Origin: an uncultured Collinsella sp.
GTDB taxonomy: Bacteria > Actinomycetota > Coriobacteriia > Coriobacteriales > Coriobacteriaceae
Assembly: GCA_900546105.1 (NCBI GenBank)
Contig: URBP01000038.1
Location: forward strand, 1 to 18,451
DNA length: 18,451 bases
Direction: 5' to 3'
The translations under genes and the position numbers were made by a program. Of this stretch, positions 1 to 6,793 are shown one piece after another. The notes under the pieces are model-generated. The model had not been told where the DNA came from. It saw nothing but the letters and a program-made list of their open reading frames with translations, and searched no databases. How positions within the stretch are numbered: position 1 is the stretch's first letter; every line of letters starts with the position of its first letter.

Positions 1-116
1 GCTGGACTTAGTTTTCAGAACATTCCGCAGACCAGGAAACCCCCGTATCCGCAGCTCCGAAGGAGCAGGATAAGGGGGTTTCCATGGTCGAGGACGTTCT
101 GAAAACTAAGTCCAGC
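1..116. repeat. Long imperfect palindrome downstream of oppF
   Basis: The outer arms at 1-21 and 96-116 are perfect 21-bp reverse complements (GCTGGACTTAG... and ...CTAAGTCCAGC). Inside, 35-50 and 68-83 pair at 15 of 16 positions (GGAAACCCCC against GGGGGTTTCC), and the tip is GCTCC-GAA-GGAGC at 54-66. The stretches between the stems (22-34, 84-95) are partly complementary, so the whole 116 nt could fold as one hairpin or cruciform. It lies 24 bp past the oppF stop, so it may end or protect the opp transcript, but no T-run follows it. It starts at the first base of the window and could extend further. A REP- or MITE-like dispersed repeat is the alternative. Confidence 0.85.
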
Positions 117-139
117 ACGGGCCCGACGAGAACAACCGA

Positions 140-1168
140 CTACAGGTCGATGTGCGATTCCTTGATCGGGAACGGCTCCGCGAAGTGGCAGGCGCAGCAG
201 TGACCCGGTGCGACTTCCTTAAACTCGGGAAGCTTCTCAGAGCAGATACCCTGCGCAATCGGGCAGCGAGTGTGGAAACGGCAACCGGTCGGCGGATCCA
301 GCGGTGACGGCGGGTCGCCGGCAAGGATGATGCGCTTACGAGTCTTCTGGATATCAGGATCGGGCACCGGCACAGCAGACAGCAGCGACTGCGTGTACGG
401 ATGGTGCGGCTCGCTATAGAGCGTCTTCCAGTCCGAAACCTCGACCATCTTACCCAGATACATAACGGCGACACGATCGGAGATGTGCTGCACGACGGAC
501 AGGTCGTGGGCGATAAACAGATATGCGGTACCGAACTTGTCCTGGAGTTCCTTGAGCAGGTTCAGAACCTGGGCCTGAATGGACACATCCAGAGCGGAAA
601 CCGGTTCGTCGCAGATAATCAGCTTGGGCTTAAGCGCAAATGCACGGGCAATGCCGACACGCTGACGCTGGCCGCCGGAAAACTCATGAGGATAGCGGTT
701 GATGTGCTCGGGGTTCAGACCGACAACGTCGAGAAGCTCGCGGACGCGCTCGATACGCTCTTCCTTGGTACCCACACCATGAATGGTCATGGGCTCGGAA
801 ACGATCTCACCAATCGTCATGCGGGGATTCAGCGAAGCATAAGGATCCTGGAAGATGAACTGCATCTCGCGACGCATATCCTTGATCTCGTGCTTGCTCA
901 TCTCGGCAACGTCTTTGCCCTGGAAGAACACTTTGCCAGCCGTCGGCTTGGTGAGGCGCATGATGGTACGGCCCGTGGTGGACTTACCGCAACCAGACTC
1001 GCCGACCAGGCCAAAGGTCTCGCCCGGATAAATCTCGAACGAAATGTCATTCACAGCAGAGACGACACGCTTGGAGAAGCGCTTGGCGAACATGCCGGAC
1101 TCAGCGGGAAACTCCTTAGAGAGGTGCTCGACCTTAAGCAGCGGAGTACGCTCGTTGGTATCTGCCAT
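140..1168 (-). CDS. oppF: Oligopeptide ABC transporter ATP-binding protein OppF
   Basis: This is one of the two cytoplasmic ATPases that drive peptide uptake through the OppB-OppC channel. The 342-residue protein has a complete nucleotide-binding domain: Walker A GESGCGKS at about 56-63, Q-loop FQDP near 106-109, signature FSGGQRQR at about 163-170, Walker B LIICDEP at about 183-189 and the H-loop His at about 221. The C-terminal oligopeptide/dipeptide extension has its usual cysteine-containing stretch (TGCRFHTRCPIAQGIC). The start ATG shares its A with the oppD stop (TAATG), so translation is probably coupled, with a GGGAGG ribosome site inside the oppD end. It is the last gene of the operon. 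Substrate specificity (oligopeptide, dipeptide or other) cannot be settled from the ATPase. Confidence 0.93.
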   Translation of the reverse strand: MADTNERTPLLKVEHLSKEFPAESGMFAKRFSKRVVSAVNDISFEIYPGETFGLVGESGCGKSTTGRTIMRLTKPTAGKVFFQGKDVAEMSKHEIKDMRREMQFIFQDPYASLNPRMTIGEIVSEPMTIHGVGTKEERIERVRELLDVVGLNPEHINRYPHEFSGGQRQRVGIARAFALKPKLIICDEPVSALDVSIQAQVLNLLKELQDKFGTAYLFIAHDLSVVQHISDRVAVMYLGKMVEVSDWKTLYSEPHHPYTQSLLSAVPVPDPDIQKTRKRIILAGDPPSPLDPPTGCRFHTRCPIAQGICSEKLPEFKEVAPGHCCACHFAEPFPIKESHIDL

Positions 1169-2259
1169 TACGCCTCGCCTCCCTTCTTGGAATCCTTGCG
1201 CGTACGGGACGTCTCAGGAGCGTTCTTGAGGAACTCGGGGTCACCGGAGTAGTGGCACGCAGAGTAATGACCAGACTCTGTGACAACGCGCTCGGGGCGC
1301 TGCTTGCGGCACTTGTCCGTCGCATAGGGGCAACGAGGAGAGAAGACGCAGCCCTCAGGCAGGTTCATGAGTGAAGGCGGGTTGCCGTGAATCGGCGTCA
1401 GCGGCTTCTTCTCTTCGATGGCCTGCTCCGGGATGGAGCGGATAAGGCCCCAGGTGTAGGGGTGGCGGCTCTCGTAGAAGATCTCCTCAGCAGTACCGAA
1501 TTCGACAGGACGGCCGGCGTACATAACCATGATCTTATCGGCCATATCGGCGACGACGCCCAGGTCATGGGTAATCATGATGATGGCGTTGCCGTTCTTC
1601 TCCTGCATCTCCTGCATAAGCTCAATAATCTGAGCCTGAATGGTAACGTCCAGGGCAGTCGTGGGCTCGTCGGCAATCAGAATATCGGGATCGCAGGCAA
1701 GAGCCATAGCAATCATGACGCGCTGACGCATACCGCCCGAGAACTGGTGCGGATACTCATTGACGCGCTTCTCGGGCTCGGGAATACCAACGAGGTCCAA
1801 AAGCTCGGTGGCGCGCTTGAGCGCCTCCTGCTTGGAGTAGCCACGGTGCAGACGAAGACCCTCGCCCACCTGCTTGCCGATCTTATAGACCGGGTTCAAA
1901 GAGGTCATAGGATCCTGGAAGATCATCGCGATATCGTTGCCGCGAATGTGCTGCATCTCTTCCTCGGTCATTTCGAGGATAGAGCGACCGCGATAGCGAA
2001 CGTCGCCGCCCTCAATCTTTCCCGGAGGCATCGAGATAAGACCCATGATGGTCATGGCGGTCACGGACTTACCGGAGCCGGACTCACCGACGACACCCAG
2101 GGTCTCGCCGCGATCGAGCGTGTAGGACACACCGTCGACAGCGCGAACGACACCATCCTCGGTGTGGAAATACATCTTAAGGTCATCGACCTCGAGCAGA
2201 TGCTGGCCCTCGGGAACCGGCTGGTCCTTCAGGTCCACATAGTTCTTGTTCTTCTTCAT
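1168..2259 (-). CDS. oppD: Oligopeptide ABC transporter ATP-binding protein OppD
   Basis: This is the second ATPase of the peptide importer and works as a heterodimer with OppF on the inner face of the membrane. In 363 residues it shows Walker A GESGSGKS at about 58-65, Q-loop FQDP near 114-117, signature FSGGMRQR at about 173-180, Walker B ending in DEP near 197-199, and the H-loop His at about 231. The C-terminal oligopeptide-type extension carries the SPRCPYATDKC cysteine stretch typical of OppD/DppD. The start lies only 2 nt after the oppC stop and has little ribosome-site sequence of its own, so it probably relies on translational coupling. The last 14 residues (TRKDSKKGGEA and before) are charged and look like a non-conserved tail. 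Confidence 0.93.
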   Translation of the reverse strand: MKKNKNYVDLKDQPVPEGQHLLEVDDLKMYFHTEDGVVRAVDGVSYTLDRGETLGVVGESGSGKSVTAMTIMGLISMPPGKIEGGDVRYRGRSILEMTEEEMQHIRGNDIAMIFQDPMTSLNPVYKIGKQVGEGLRLHRGYSKQEALKRATELLDLVGIPEPEKRVNEYPHQFSGGMRQRVMIAMALACDPDILIADEPTTALDVTIQAQIIELMQEMQEKNGNAIIMITHDLGVVADMADKIMVMYAGRPVEFGTAEEIFYESRHPYTWGLIRSIPEQAIEEKKPLTPIHGNPPSLMNLPEGCVFSPRCPYATDKCRKQRPERVVTESGHYSACHYSGDPEFLKNAPETSRTRKDSKKGGEA

Positions 2260-2261
2260 CC

Positions 2262-3197
2262 TTATGCGTCCTTCATCTTGACGTCGAGGGCGTCGCGCAG
2301 ACCGTCACCCAGCAGGGTGAAGGCGAGCACCGTCGAGAGAATTGCCAGACCGGGCATGATCATCATCCAGGGAGCAGTCAGAAGATACTGCTGACCGTCC
2401 TGAATCATGGAGCCCCACGAAGGCGTAGGCGGAATAACGCCCATGCCGAGGAAGGACAGAGCGGACTCGGTCAGAATGGCGCCACCAATGTTCATAGTCG
2501 CGTAGACCACGATGGAGGCAACGGAGTTCGGGAAGATGTGACGCACGACGATACGAGCATCGGATGCACCCATCGCGCGCGCAGCGTCAACATAGTCGTT
2601 TTCCTTGACCGTCAGGATCGCGGATCGGAAGACGCGCGCAATAGAAGGCCAGCCGAGAATACCGATGGCGATAAAGACATTCTGAAGACCACGGCCGATA
2701 ACGGCGATCATGGCGACGACGAACAGCACGTACGGGAACGCTAGGAAGATATCCGCAAAGCGCATGATGATCGTATCCCAGATTCCGCCGTAGAAACCGG
2801 CCAGAGCACCCATGACCAATCCGATCACCGTGGAGATGGCGGTGGCCATAATGCCGACGGACAGCGAAACGCGTGCACCGTAGATAACGCGGACGAGAAT
2901 GTCGCGACCAAGGGCGTCGGTACCAAACGGGTGCTCGGCACACGGAGCCAGCAGCGACGTCTCGGCCATGGTGGTCGAGTCGGAAGCCGTCGGCGAACCG
3001 AGCCAGGGCTTAGCCCACAGATCTGCGGTCAGGGCAACCACAACGACGATGATGATCCAGCAGACACCGATAACGGCGAGCTTGTTCTTGCGAAGACGCT
3101 TAAAAGCGTCGCCCCACAGCGTGCGGGACTTGGCGGGAGCAGAGGCGGCCTTGGTGGCGGTAGCCTGCTCCTGAGACTGAGAATCAGTTTCCTGCAT
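2262..3197 (-). CDS. oppC: Oligopeptide ABC transporter permease OppC
   Basis: This is the second membrane-spanning subunit of the peptide importer, 311 residues. A hydrophilic N-terminus of about 35 residues (rich in Q, T, A) precedes a first membrane segment (LAVIGVCWIIIVVVVALTA). A periplasmic-type loop and the permease core with about five more hydrophobic segments follow. The family signature FGTDALGRDILVRVIYGAR is present, as is the EAA loop that docks on the ATPases (AARAMGASDARIVVRHIFPN). The start is supported by GGGAGG eight bases upstream, which overlaps the end of oppB 14 bp away. DppC or AppC are functionally equivalent names; the opp label rests on the oppABCDF order. Confidence 0.92.
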   Translation of the reverse strand: MQETDSQSQEQATATKAASAPAKSRTLWGDAFKRLRKNKLAVIGVCWIIIVVVVALTADLWAKPWLGSPTASDSTTMAETSLLAPCAEHPFGTDALGRDILVRVIYGARVSLSVGIMATAISTVIGLVMGALAGFYGGIWDTIIMRFADIFLAFPYVLFVVAMIAVIGRGLQNVFIAIGILGWPSIARVFRSAILTVKENDYVDAARAMGASDARIVVRHIFPNSVASIVVYATMNIGGAILTESALSFLGMGVIPPTPSWGSMIQDGQQYLLTAPWMMIMPGLAILSTVLAFTLLGDGLRDALDVKMKDA

Positions 3198-3211
3198 GAG
3201 ACGTACCTCCC

Positions 3212-4249
3212 TTAGGCCTTATCCGACGGACCGCCAAGGCGGATGCGCGGGTCGAGGAATGCATAGCTAATGTCGACGAGCAGGTTGATCACCATGACGA
3301 CAACAACGATGAGCGTAACGCCGCCCATAACGATGGGCCAGTCACGCATGCTGATGGCGCGGTAGACCTCAGAGCCGATACCGGGCCAGTTAAAGACCGT
3401 TTCGGTCAGGATGGCGCCCGAAAGCATGCCACCGAAGTCGACACCAATATAGGTAACGACGGGGATGAGTGCATTCTTAAGCGCATGCTTGATGATGATC
3501 GCGCGATTGGAGAGACCCTTAGCCTTTGCCGTGCGGATATAATCCTGGTTCATGACGTCGAGCAGTTGCGAGCGCATGATGCGGGCAGCATAGGCGGTCG
3601 AAACCGAAGCCAGCGTAATGGTCGGAAGCACATAGTGCATCCAATCCTGATACTGAGAGCTGGAACCGCCGGCACCCGAGATCGGCATGGAGAATGCACC
3701 GCCCGTGGCGTCCTTGAGGATGACGCCAAAGAACAGCTGCAGCAGCATACCGAGCCAGAAGGCAGGAACGGCAACGAGGATTGACGTGGTCAGCGTTACC
3801 AAAATATCCCAGAAGGAGTAACGCTTTACTGCCGAAATGATACCCGCACCGATACCCATGATTGCCTCGAGCACGATGGCGCACGCGGCGAGTTTAACCG
3901 TATACGGATACTTCTGAGCAAAGATTTCCGCAACCGGCAGCTTGCGCTGATACGAATTGCCCAGATCGCCATGAAGCAGACCATTCATGTAATTCAAGTA
4001 TTGGTCCACAAGCGACGTTGGAACGGGATCGCCGTTCTCGTCAAGGATCGCGTTGCCGTCCTCGTCCGCCTGGACCAGGTGATAGCGCACGCGAAGTTGA
4101 AGCTCTACCTCGGGGGACAGAGCCTTGTCTCCACCGATCAGCTTGATCGGATCTCCCGGCACGATGTTCTGGAGGGCGAACAGAATCAGCGTTACGCCCA
4201 AAAATACCGGGATGAACTGAAGCACACGTTTAACGATGTACTTACCCAT
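3212..4249 (-). CDS. oppB: Oligopeptide ABC transporter permease OppB
   Basis: This is the first membrane-spanning subunit of the peptide importer, 345 residues. It opens with the classic OppB/DppB N-terminus (KYIVKRVLQFIPVFLGVTLI, then NIVPGDP). An extracytoplasmic region of roughly 80 residues follows, with an acidic stretch (QADEDGNAILDENGDP), then the multi-span permease core. The EAA motif for ATPase docking is seen in AKAKGLSNRAIIIKHALKN. GGGGAG four bases before the ATG supports the start. The gene is separated from oppA by 156 bp of structured intercistronic DNA, whereas oppB to oppF are tightly packed. That spacing suggests the binding protein is made in excess over the membrane complex. 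Confidence 0.93.
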   Translation of the reverse strand: MGKYIVKRVLQFIPVFLGVTLILFALQNIVPGDPIKLIGGDKALSPEVELQLRVRYHLVQADEDGNAILDENGDPVPTSLVDQYLNYMNGLLHGDLGNSYQRKLPVAEIFAQKYPYTVKLAACAIVLEAIMGIGAGIISAVKRYSFWDILVTLTTSILVAVPAFWLGMLLQLFFGVILKDATGGAFSMPISGAGGSSSQYQDWMHYVLPTITLASVSTAYAARIMRSQLLDVMNQDYIRTAKAKGLSNRAIIIKHALKNALIPVVTYIGVDFGGMLSGAILTETVFNWPGIGSEVYRAISMRDWPIVMGGVTLIVVVVMVINLLVDISYAFLDPRIRLGGPSDKA

Positions 4250-4279
4250 ACCACTCCCCTATCTAGGGATTAACCTAAA

Positions 4280-4309
4280 TGGGATGCCGATCGCCAGACC
4301 GGCATCCCA
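4280..4309 (-). promoter_or_regulatory. Intercistronic stem-loop between oppA and oppB (upstream of oppB)
   Basis: TGGGATGCCG at 4280-4289 pairs perfectly with CGGCATCCCA at 4300-4309 around a 10-nt loop. On the transcribed strand the stem is followed only by CCCATTTAGG, too few Ts for a strong terminator. The reading is a partial terminator or 3' stability element for the oppA message. Short flanking arms TAACCT (4271-4276) and AGGTTA (4335-4340) could enclose it in a larger fold. Confidence 0.65.
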
Positions 4310-4355
4310 AAATTACCATCAGCCAGTTTACCCCAGGTTAGGGAGAACTGTATGT

Positions 4356-4394
4356 TTCCCATGAGGTCTACGTAAATACTTGACCCTCACGGAA
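4356..4394 (-). promoter_or_regulatory. Second stem-loop just downstream of oppA
   Basis: TTCCCATGAGGTC at 4356-4368 and GACCCTCACGGAA at 4382-4394 form a stem with small bulges and a 13-nt loop, starting 12 nt after the oppA stop. With the hairpin at 4280-4309 it makes the oppA-oppB gap highly structured. A role as a 3' block to exonuclease, favouring oppA over oppBCDF, is inferred from position. Confidence 0.45.
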
Positions 4395-4405
4395 GCTGCA
4401 AACTC

Positions 4406-6082
4406 TTAGGCGAGCTCGGCGGTACCCAGCTCGGCGTGCTTCTGCGGATCGACATAGAGGTGCTTGATGCGATCGGAGCCAGCGATGGTGTGCGTGTAGA
4501 ACATCACCGGGATGACCGGGCAGTCGGCAGCGACCATTGCGTCGGCCTCCTGCATCTTAGCGACGCGCTCTTCGTCGTCAACCGTGGTACGGGCCTCGTC
4601 GACCTTGGCGTCGAACTCGGGGTTGTTGTAACCAGAGCGGTTGTCGCCACCGAGGGAGTCGGAGTGGAACAGCGGATACAGGAAGTTGTCCATGATCGGG
4701 TAGTCGGCAATCCAGCCCAGACGACCGAACTGATAGTTGAAGTTCTGGTACTGCTCGAGCAGCGCAGACCACTCAGGAGTATCGGAGACGGCGGTAACGC
4801 CGACCTTGGCGAGGTCGCCGATGATGGACTCCATGATCTCCTTGTGGCCACCGTCCTGGTTGTAGGAAAGGGTCACGTTAATGCCACGATCGCCGTTAGC
4901 GCCAGCGGGAGCAACCTTGTCGAGGTACTCGTTAGCCTTGTCGACGTCGTAGGCGCAGAACTCCCATGCGCCCTCCTTGTAGCCATCGATGCCCGGAGGA
5001 ACAATGCCGTCGGCGGGGGTACGGGTACCCTTGAAGATGGTCTTGCAGATGGCCTCACGGTTGATGGCCAGGGAGATACCCCTGCGCAGGTCGGCGTTGT
5101 TGAACGGCTCAGCCGTGGTGTTGCAGGTCAGGTAGTAGGTGGAAGGCTCGGCGCCGAGCAGCATGCGCTCGCCGTCGCCCATGGTGTAGCCGTCCTTGGA
5201 CACGCCGCGATCCTTCTTGGCAGCGTCGATCTGAGCAACGGGAACGTCGCAGATGTCAAGGTTACCGGCCTGGAACTCCTTGTAGGCGGTCTCCACGTCC
5301 TTGATGACCTGGAAGTGGATGCCGTCGATCTTGGCCTTGTCGCCATAGTAATCGTCGAACTTCTTGAGGTTGATCTCCTGACCATCCTCCCACTTGCCGT
5401 CCATCATGAACGGGCCGTTACCGACCGGTGCAAGATAGAAGCTCTTGGCATCGGACTCGGCGCACTCGGGAACCGGGGCCAGAGCCGGGTGAGAGGCGAC
5501 GAAGGGGAAGTCGGCGTAAGCGGAAGACAGCTTGACGACGAGGGTCTCATCGTCGGGGCAGGTAACACCGCTGAGCTCAGTAGCGTTACCGGCAAGCAGA
5601 TCGTCATAGCCCTCGACCATGGAAAGGTGATAGGAAACCTCGGACGGGCCATACTCGGTAGCGATGGCCGACTTGGTGTTGACCAGACGCTCCCAGGCGA
5701 GCTTGAACGACTTGGAGGTAACGTCGTCACCGTTGTGGAACTTGGCCTTCTTGATCTTGAAGGTAAACTCGGTGGCGTCGTCGTTGGCCTCGAAGGACTC
5801 GCAAGCCAGCGGAACGATCTCGCCCTTCTCGGCGTCATAAGAGGTCAGAGCGTCAAAGAGCTGGTACTCGACCTGAGTGCCCTGGTCCTCCTGGACATTG
5901 TAGGGGTCGATGCAGACCGGGTTGTTGATGTAGAAGTTCAGCGTCGAACCGGACTCAGAACCGGAAGTGTCGCCGCCCTTCTTGCCGCATGCGGCAAGAA
6001 AAGCCATGGAGCTCGCAGCGAGGGTGCCGCCAACAAAGGCGCGACGACCCATAACGGGCTGGTGGAACATAGAATCAGCCAT
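4406..6082 (-). CDS. oppA: Oligopeptide-binding lipoprotein OppA (SBP family 5)
   Basis: This extracellular solute-binding lipoprotein captures peptides and delivers them to OppBC. The chosen ATG gives 558 residues and has AAGGAGG just upstream; an in-frame ATG 48 nt earlier has no such site. The N-terminus carries a twin arginine (RR at 13-14, GRRAFVGG), a hydrophobic stretch and a lipobox ending in C32 (FLAAC). It is therefore a lipid-anchored protein, possibly exported by Tat. A Gly/Ser-rich linker follows, then the family 5 binding domain: a strand such as STLNFYINNP, the FDALTSYD region, EFTFKIKKAKFHNGDDVTSKSFKLAWERL, and a C-terminal AMVAADCPVIPVMFY block. It is first in the operon, as in oppABCDF of enterobacteria. 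The bound ligand could be peptides or other small solutes. Confidence 0.93.
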   Translation of the reverse strand: MADSMFHQPVMGRRAFVGGTLAASSMAFLAACGKKGGDTSGSESGSTLNFYINNPVCIDPYNVQEDQGTQVEYQLFDALTSYDAEKGEIVPLACESFEANDDATEFTFKIKKAKFHNGDDVTSKSFKLAWERLVNTKSAIATEYGPSEVSYHLSMVEGYDDLLAGNATELSGVTCPDDETLVVKLSSAYADFPFVASHPALAPVPECAESDAKSFYLAPVGNGPFMMDGKWEDGQEINLKKFDDYYGDKAKIDGIHFQVIKDVETAYKEFQAGNLDICDVPVAQIDAAKKDRGVSKDGYTMGDGERMLLGAEPSTYYLTCNTTAEPFNNADLRRGISLAINREAICKTIFKGTRTPADGIVPPGIDGYKEGAWEFCAYDVDKANEYLDKVAPAGANGDRGINVTLSYNQDGGHKEIMESIIGDLAKVGVTAVSDTPEWSALLEQYQNFNYQFGRLGWIADYPIMDNFLYPLFHSDSLGGDNRSGYNNPEFDAKVDEARTTVDDEERVAKMQEADAMVAADCPVIPVMFYTHTIAGSDRIKHLYVDPQKHAELGTAELA

Positions 6083-6181
6083 GCCATCCTCCTTATGAGA
6101 TAGGACAAAGAAATGTTCAGTCGGACACATGTCGAGGCAATCCGATCCGAACCATCAAAACGCCGTCCGTTGCTATGGCTG

Positions 6182-6210
6182 GTTATGCACAACGGAGCAA
6201 CGTTTTGCAA
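6182..6210 (-). promoter_or_regulatory. Candidate promoter of the opp operon
   Basis: Read on the minus strand, TTGCAA (6210-6205) and CATAAC (6187-6182) are separated by exactly 17 bp and each match four of six sigma-70-type consensus bases. Transcription would start near 6175 and give a leader of about 90 nt before oppA. An AAAACGTT core (6206-6199) lies over the -35/spacer. The octamer GTGCATAA occurs over the -10 (6190-6183) and again 42 bp upstream (6232-6225), which could be a pair of regulator sites. The box matches are modest. Confidence 0.35.
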
Positions 6211-6323
6211 TACAGTAGCGCATTTTATGCACGATTTGGGGCTAATTCCGGTTAACGGTCGAGAATTTCTTTAGTTGGGCGAAGTATGTGGTGATATTCT
6301 GGCTCTGTTACAAGTCTGTAAAC

Positions 6324-6354
6324 AAAAAGGGCCCCGCACATGCGAGACCCTTTT
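6324..6354 (-). terminator. Rho-independent terminator of secG
   Basis: On the transcribed strand, AAAGGG plus TCTCGCA pairs with TGCGGGG plus CCCTTT around a 2-nt tip (the real loop is probably larger), about 13 pairs including wobbles, followed by five Ts. It lies 22 nt after the secG stop. It also has a TTTT run on the opposite strand, but no gene points at it from that side. Confidence 0.8.
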
Positions 6355-6375
6355 CAAACGTATATACGCCGATGC

Positions 6376-6630
6376 TTAGTAGCCGACGATGCCCTGCGGG
6401 AAGAAGAACATGCACAGGACGACGCACACGGCAAAAACAACGGCCATAATTACCGTCAGGCGATCGAGGTTCTGCTCCATGACGCCCGTGGCAGAGCTGG
6501 AGTTATACAGCGAGCTAGCGATCATATCCGAAACGCCGGTGCCCTTACCGGAATGCATCAGGACGAGAATCGTCAGCGCCACGGCAGAGACAGCCCAAAC
6601 GACAAACAGAAGAATCTGGAACGGACCCAT
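6376..6630 (-). CDS. secG: Protein-export membrane protein SecG
   Basis: SecG is the small subunit of the SecYEG translocon that helps move unfolded proteins across the cytoplasmic membrane. The 84-residue product has the family layout: a first membrane helix (ILLFVVWAVSAVALTILVLM, about 6-25), a short polar Gly/Ser loop (HSGKGTGVSDMIASSLYNSSSATGVMEQNLDRL), and a second helix (TVIMAVVFAVCVVLCMFFF, about 59-77). AAGGAG seven bases upstream supports the start. It has a terminator on each side (6735-6769 from gpmI upstream, 6324-6354 downstream), so it should be its own transcript with a promoter within 6631-6734, where no convincing -35/-10 pair stood out. Its place after the gap-pgk-tpiA set matches the order known from other actinobacteria. 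Confidence 0.9.
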   Translation of the reverse strand: MGPFQILLFVVWAVSAVALTILVLMHSGKGTGVSDMIASSLYNSSSATGVMEQNLDRLTVIMAVVFAVCVVLCMFFFPQGIVGY

Positions 6631-6734
6631 AGATAAGCTCCTTAATAGAACAGTTCAAACTCTAGTACTGTACCACAATCCACCGCTCTCCCCTACCTGC
6701 CACTCAAGGACGGGGCGGAAATGGCAGAAATACC

Positions 6735-6769
6735 AAAAAGGGGGTTGTCCGGTTGTGGACAACCCCCTT
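6735..6769 (-). terminator. Strong rho-independent terminator after gpmI
   Basis: A perfect 13-bp stem, AAGGGGGTTGTCC (6738-6750) against GGACAACCCCCTT (6757-6769), closes a 6-nt loop. On the minus strand it is followed by a run of five Ts (A-run at 6735-6739). It starts 24 nt after the gpmI stop and should end the glycolytic transcript before secG. Confidence 0.92.
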
Positions 6770-6793
6770 ACTAGAAAACGGTATTTGTTTTCT

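Noticed and set aside
5938..6210. Small protein encoded upstream of and overlapping oppA on the same strand
   Set aside because: It is out of frame with the well-supported OppA signal peptide, lacks a ribosome site and has no recognisable feature.
6083..6323. Possible riboswitch or T-box in the oppA leader
   Set aside because: Only short repeats (GTGCATAA, CAACGG/CCGTTG) are present. No T-box sequence, conserved aptamer core or terminator/antiterminator pair was recognised.
6631..6734. Promoter for secG based on TTGAGT and TACAGT
   Set aside because: The boxes are not at a workable 16-18 bp spacing. A promoter is expected here from the flanking terminators, but none can be pointed to.
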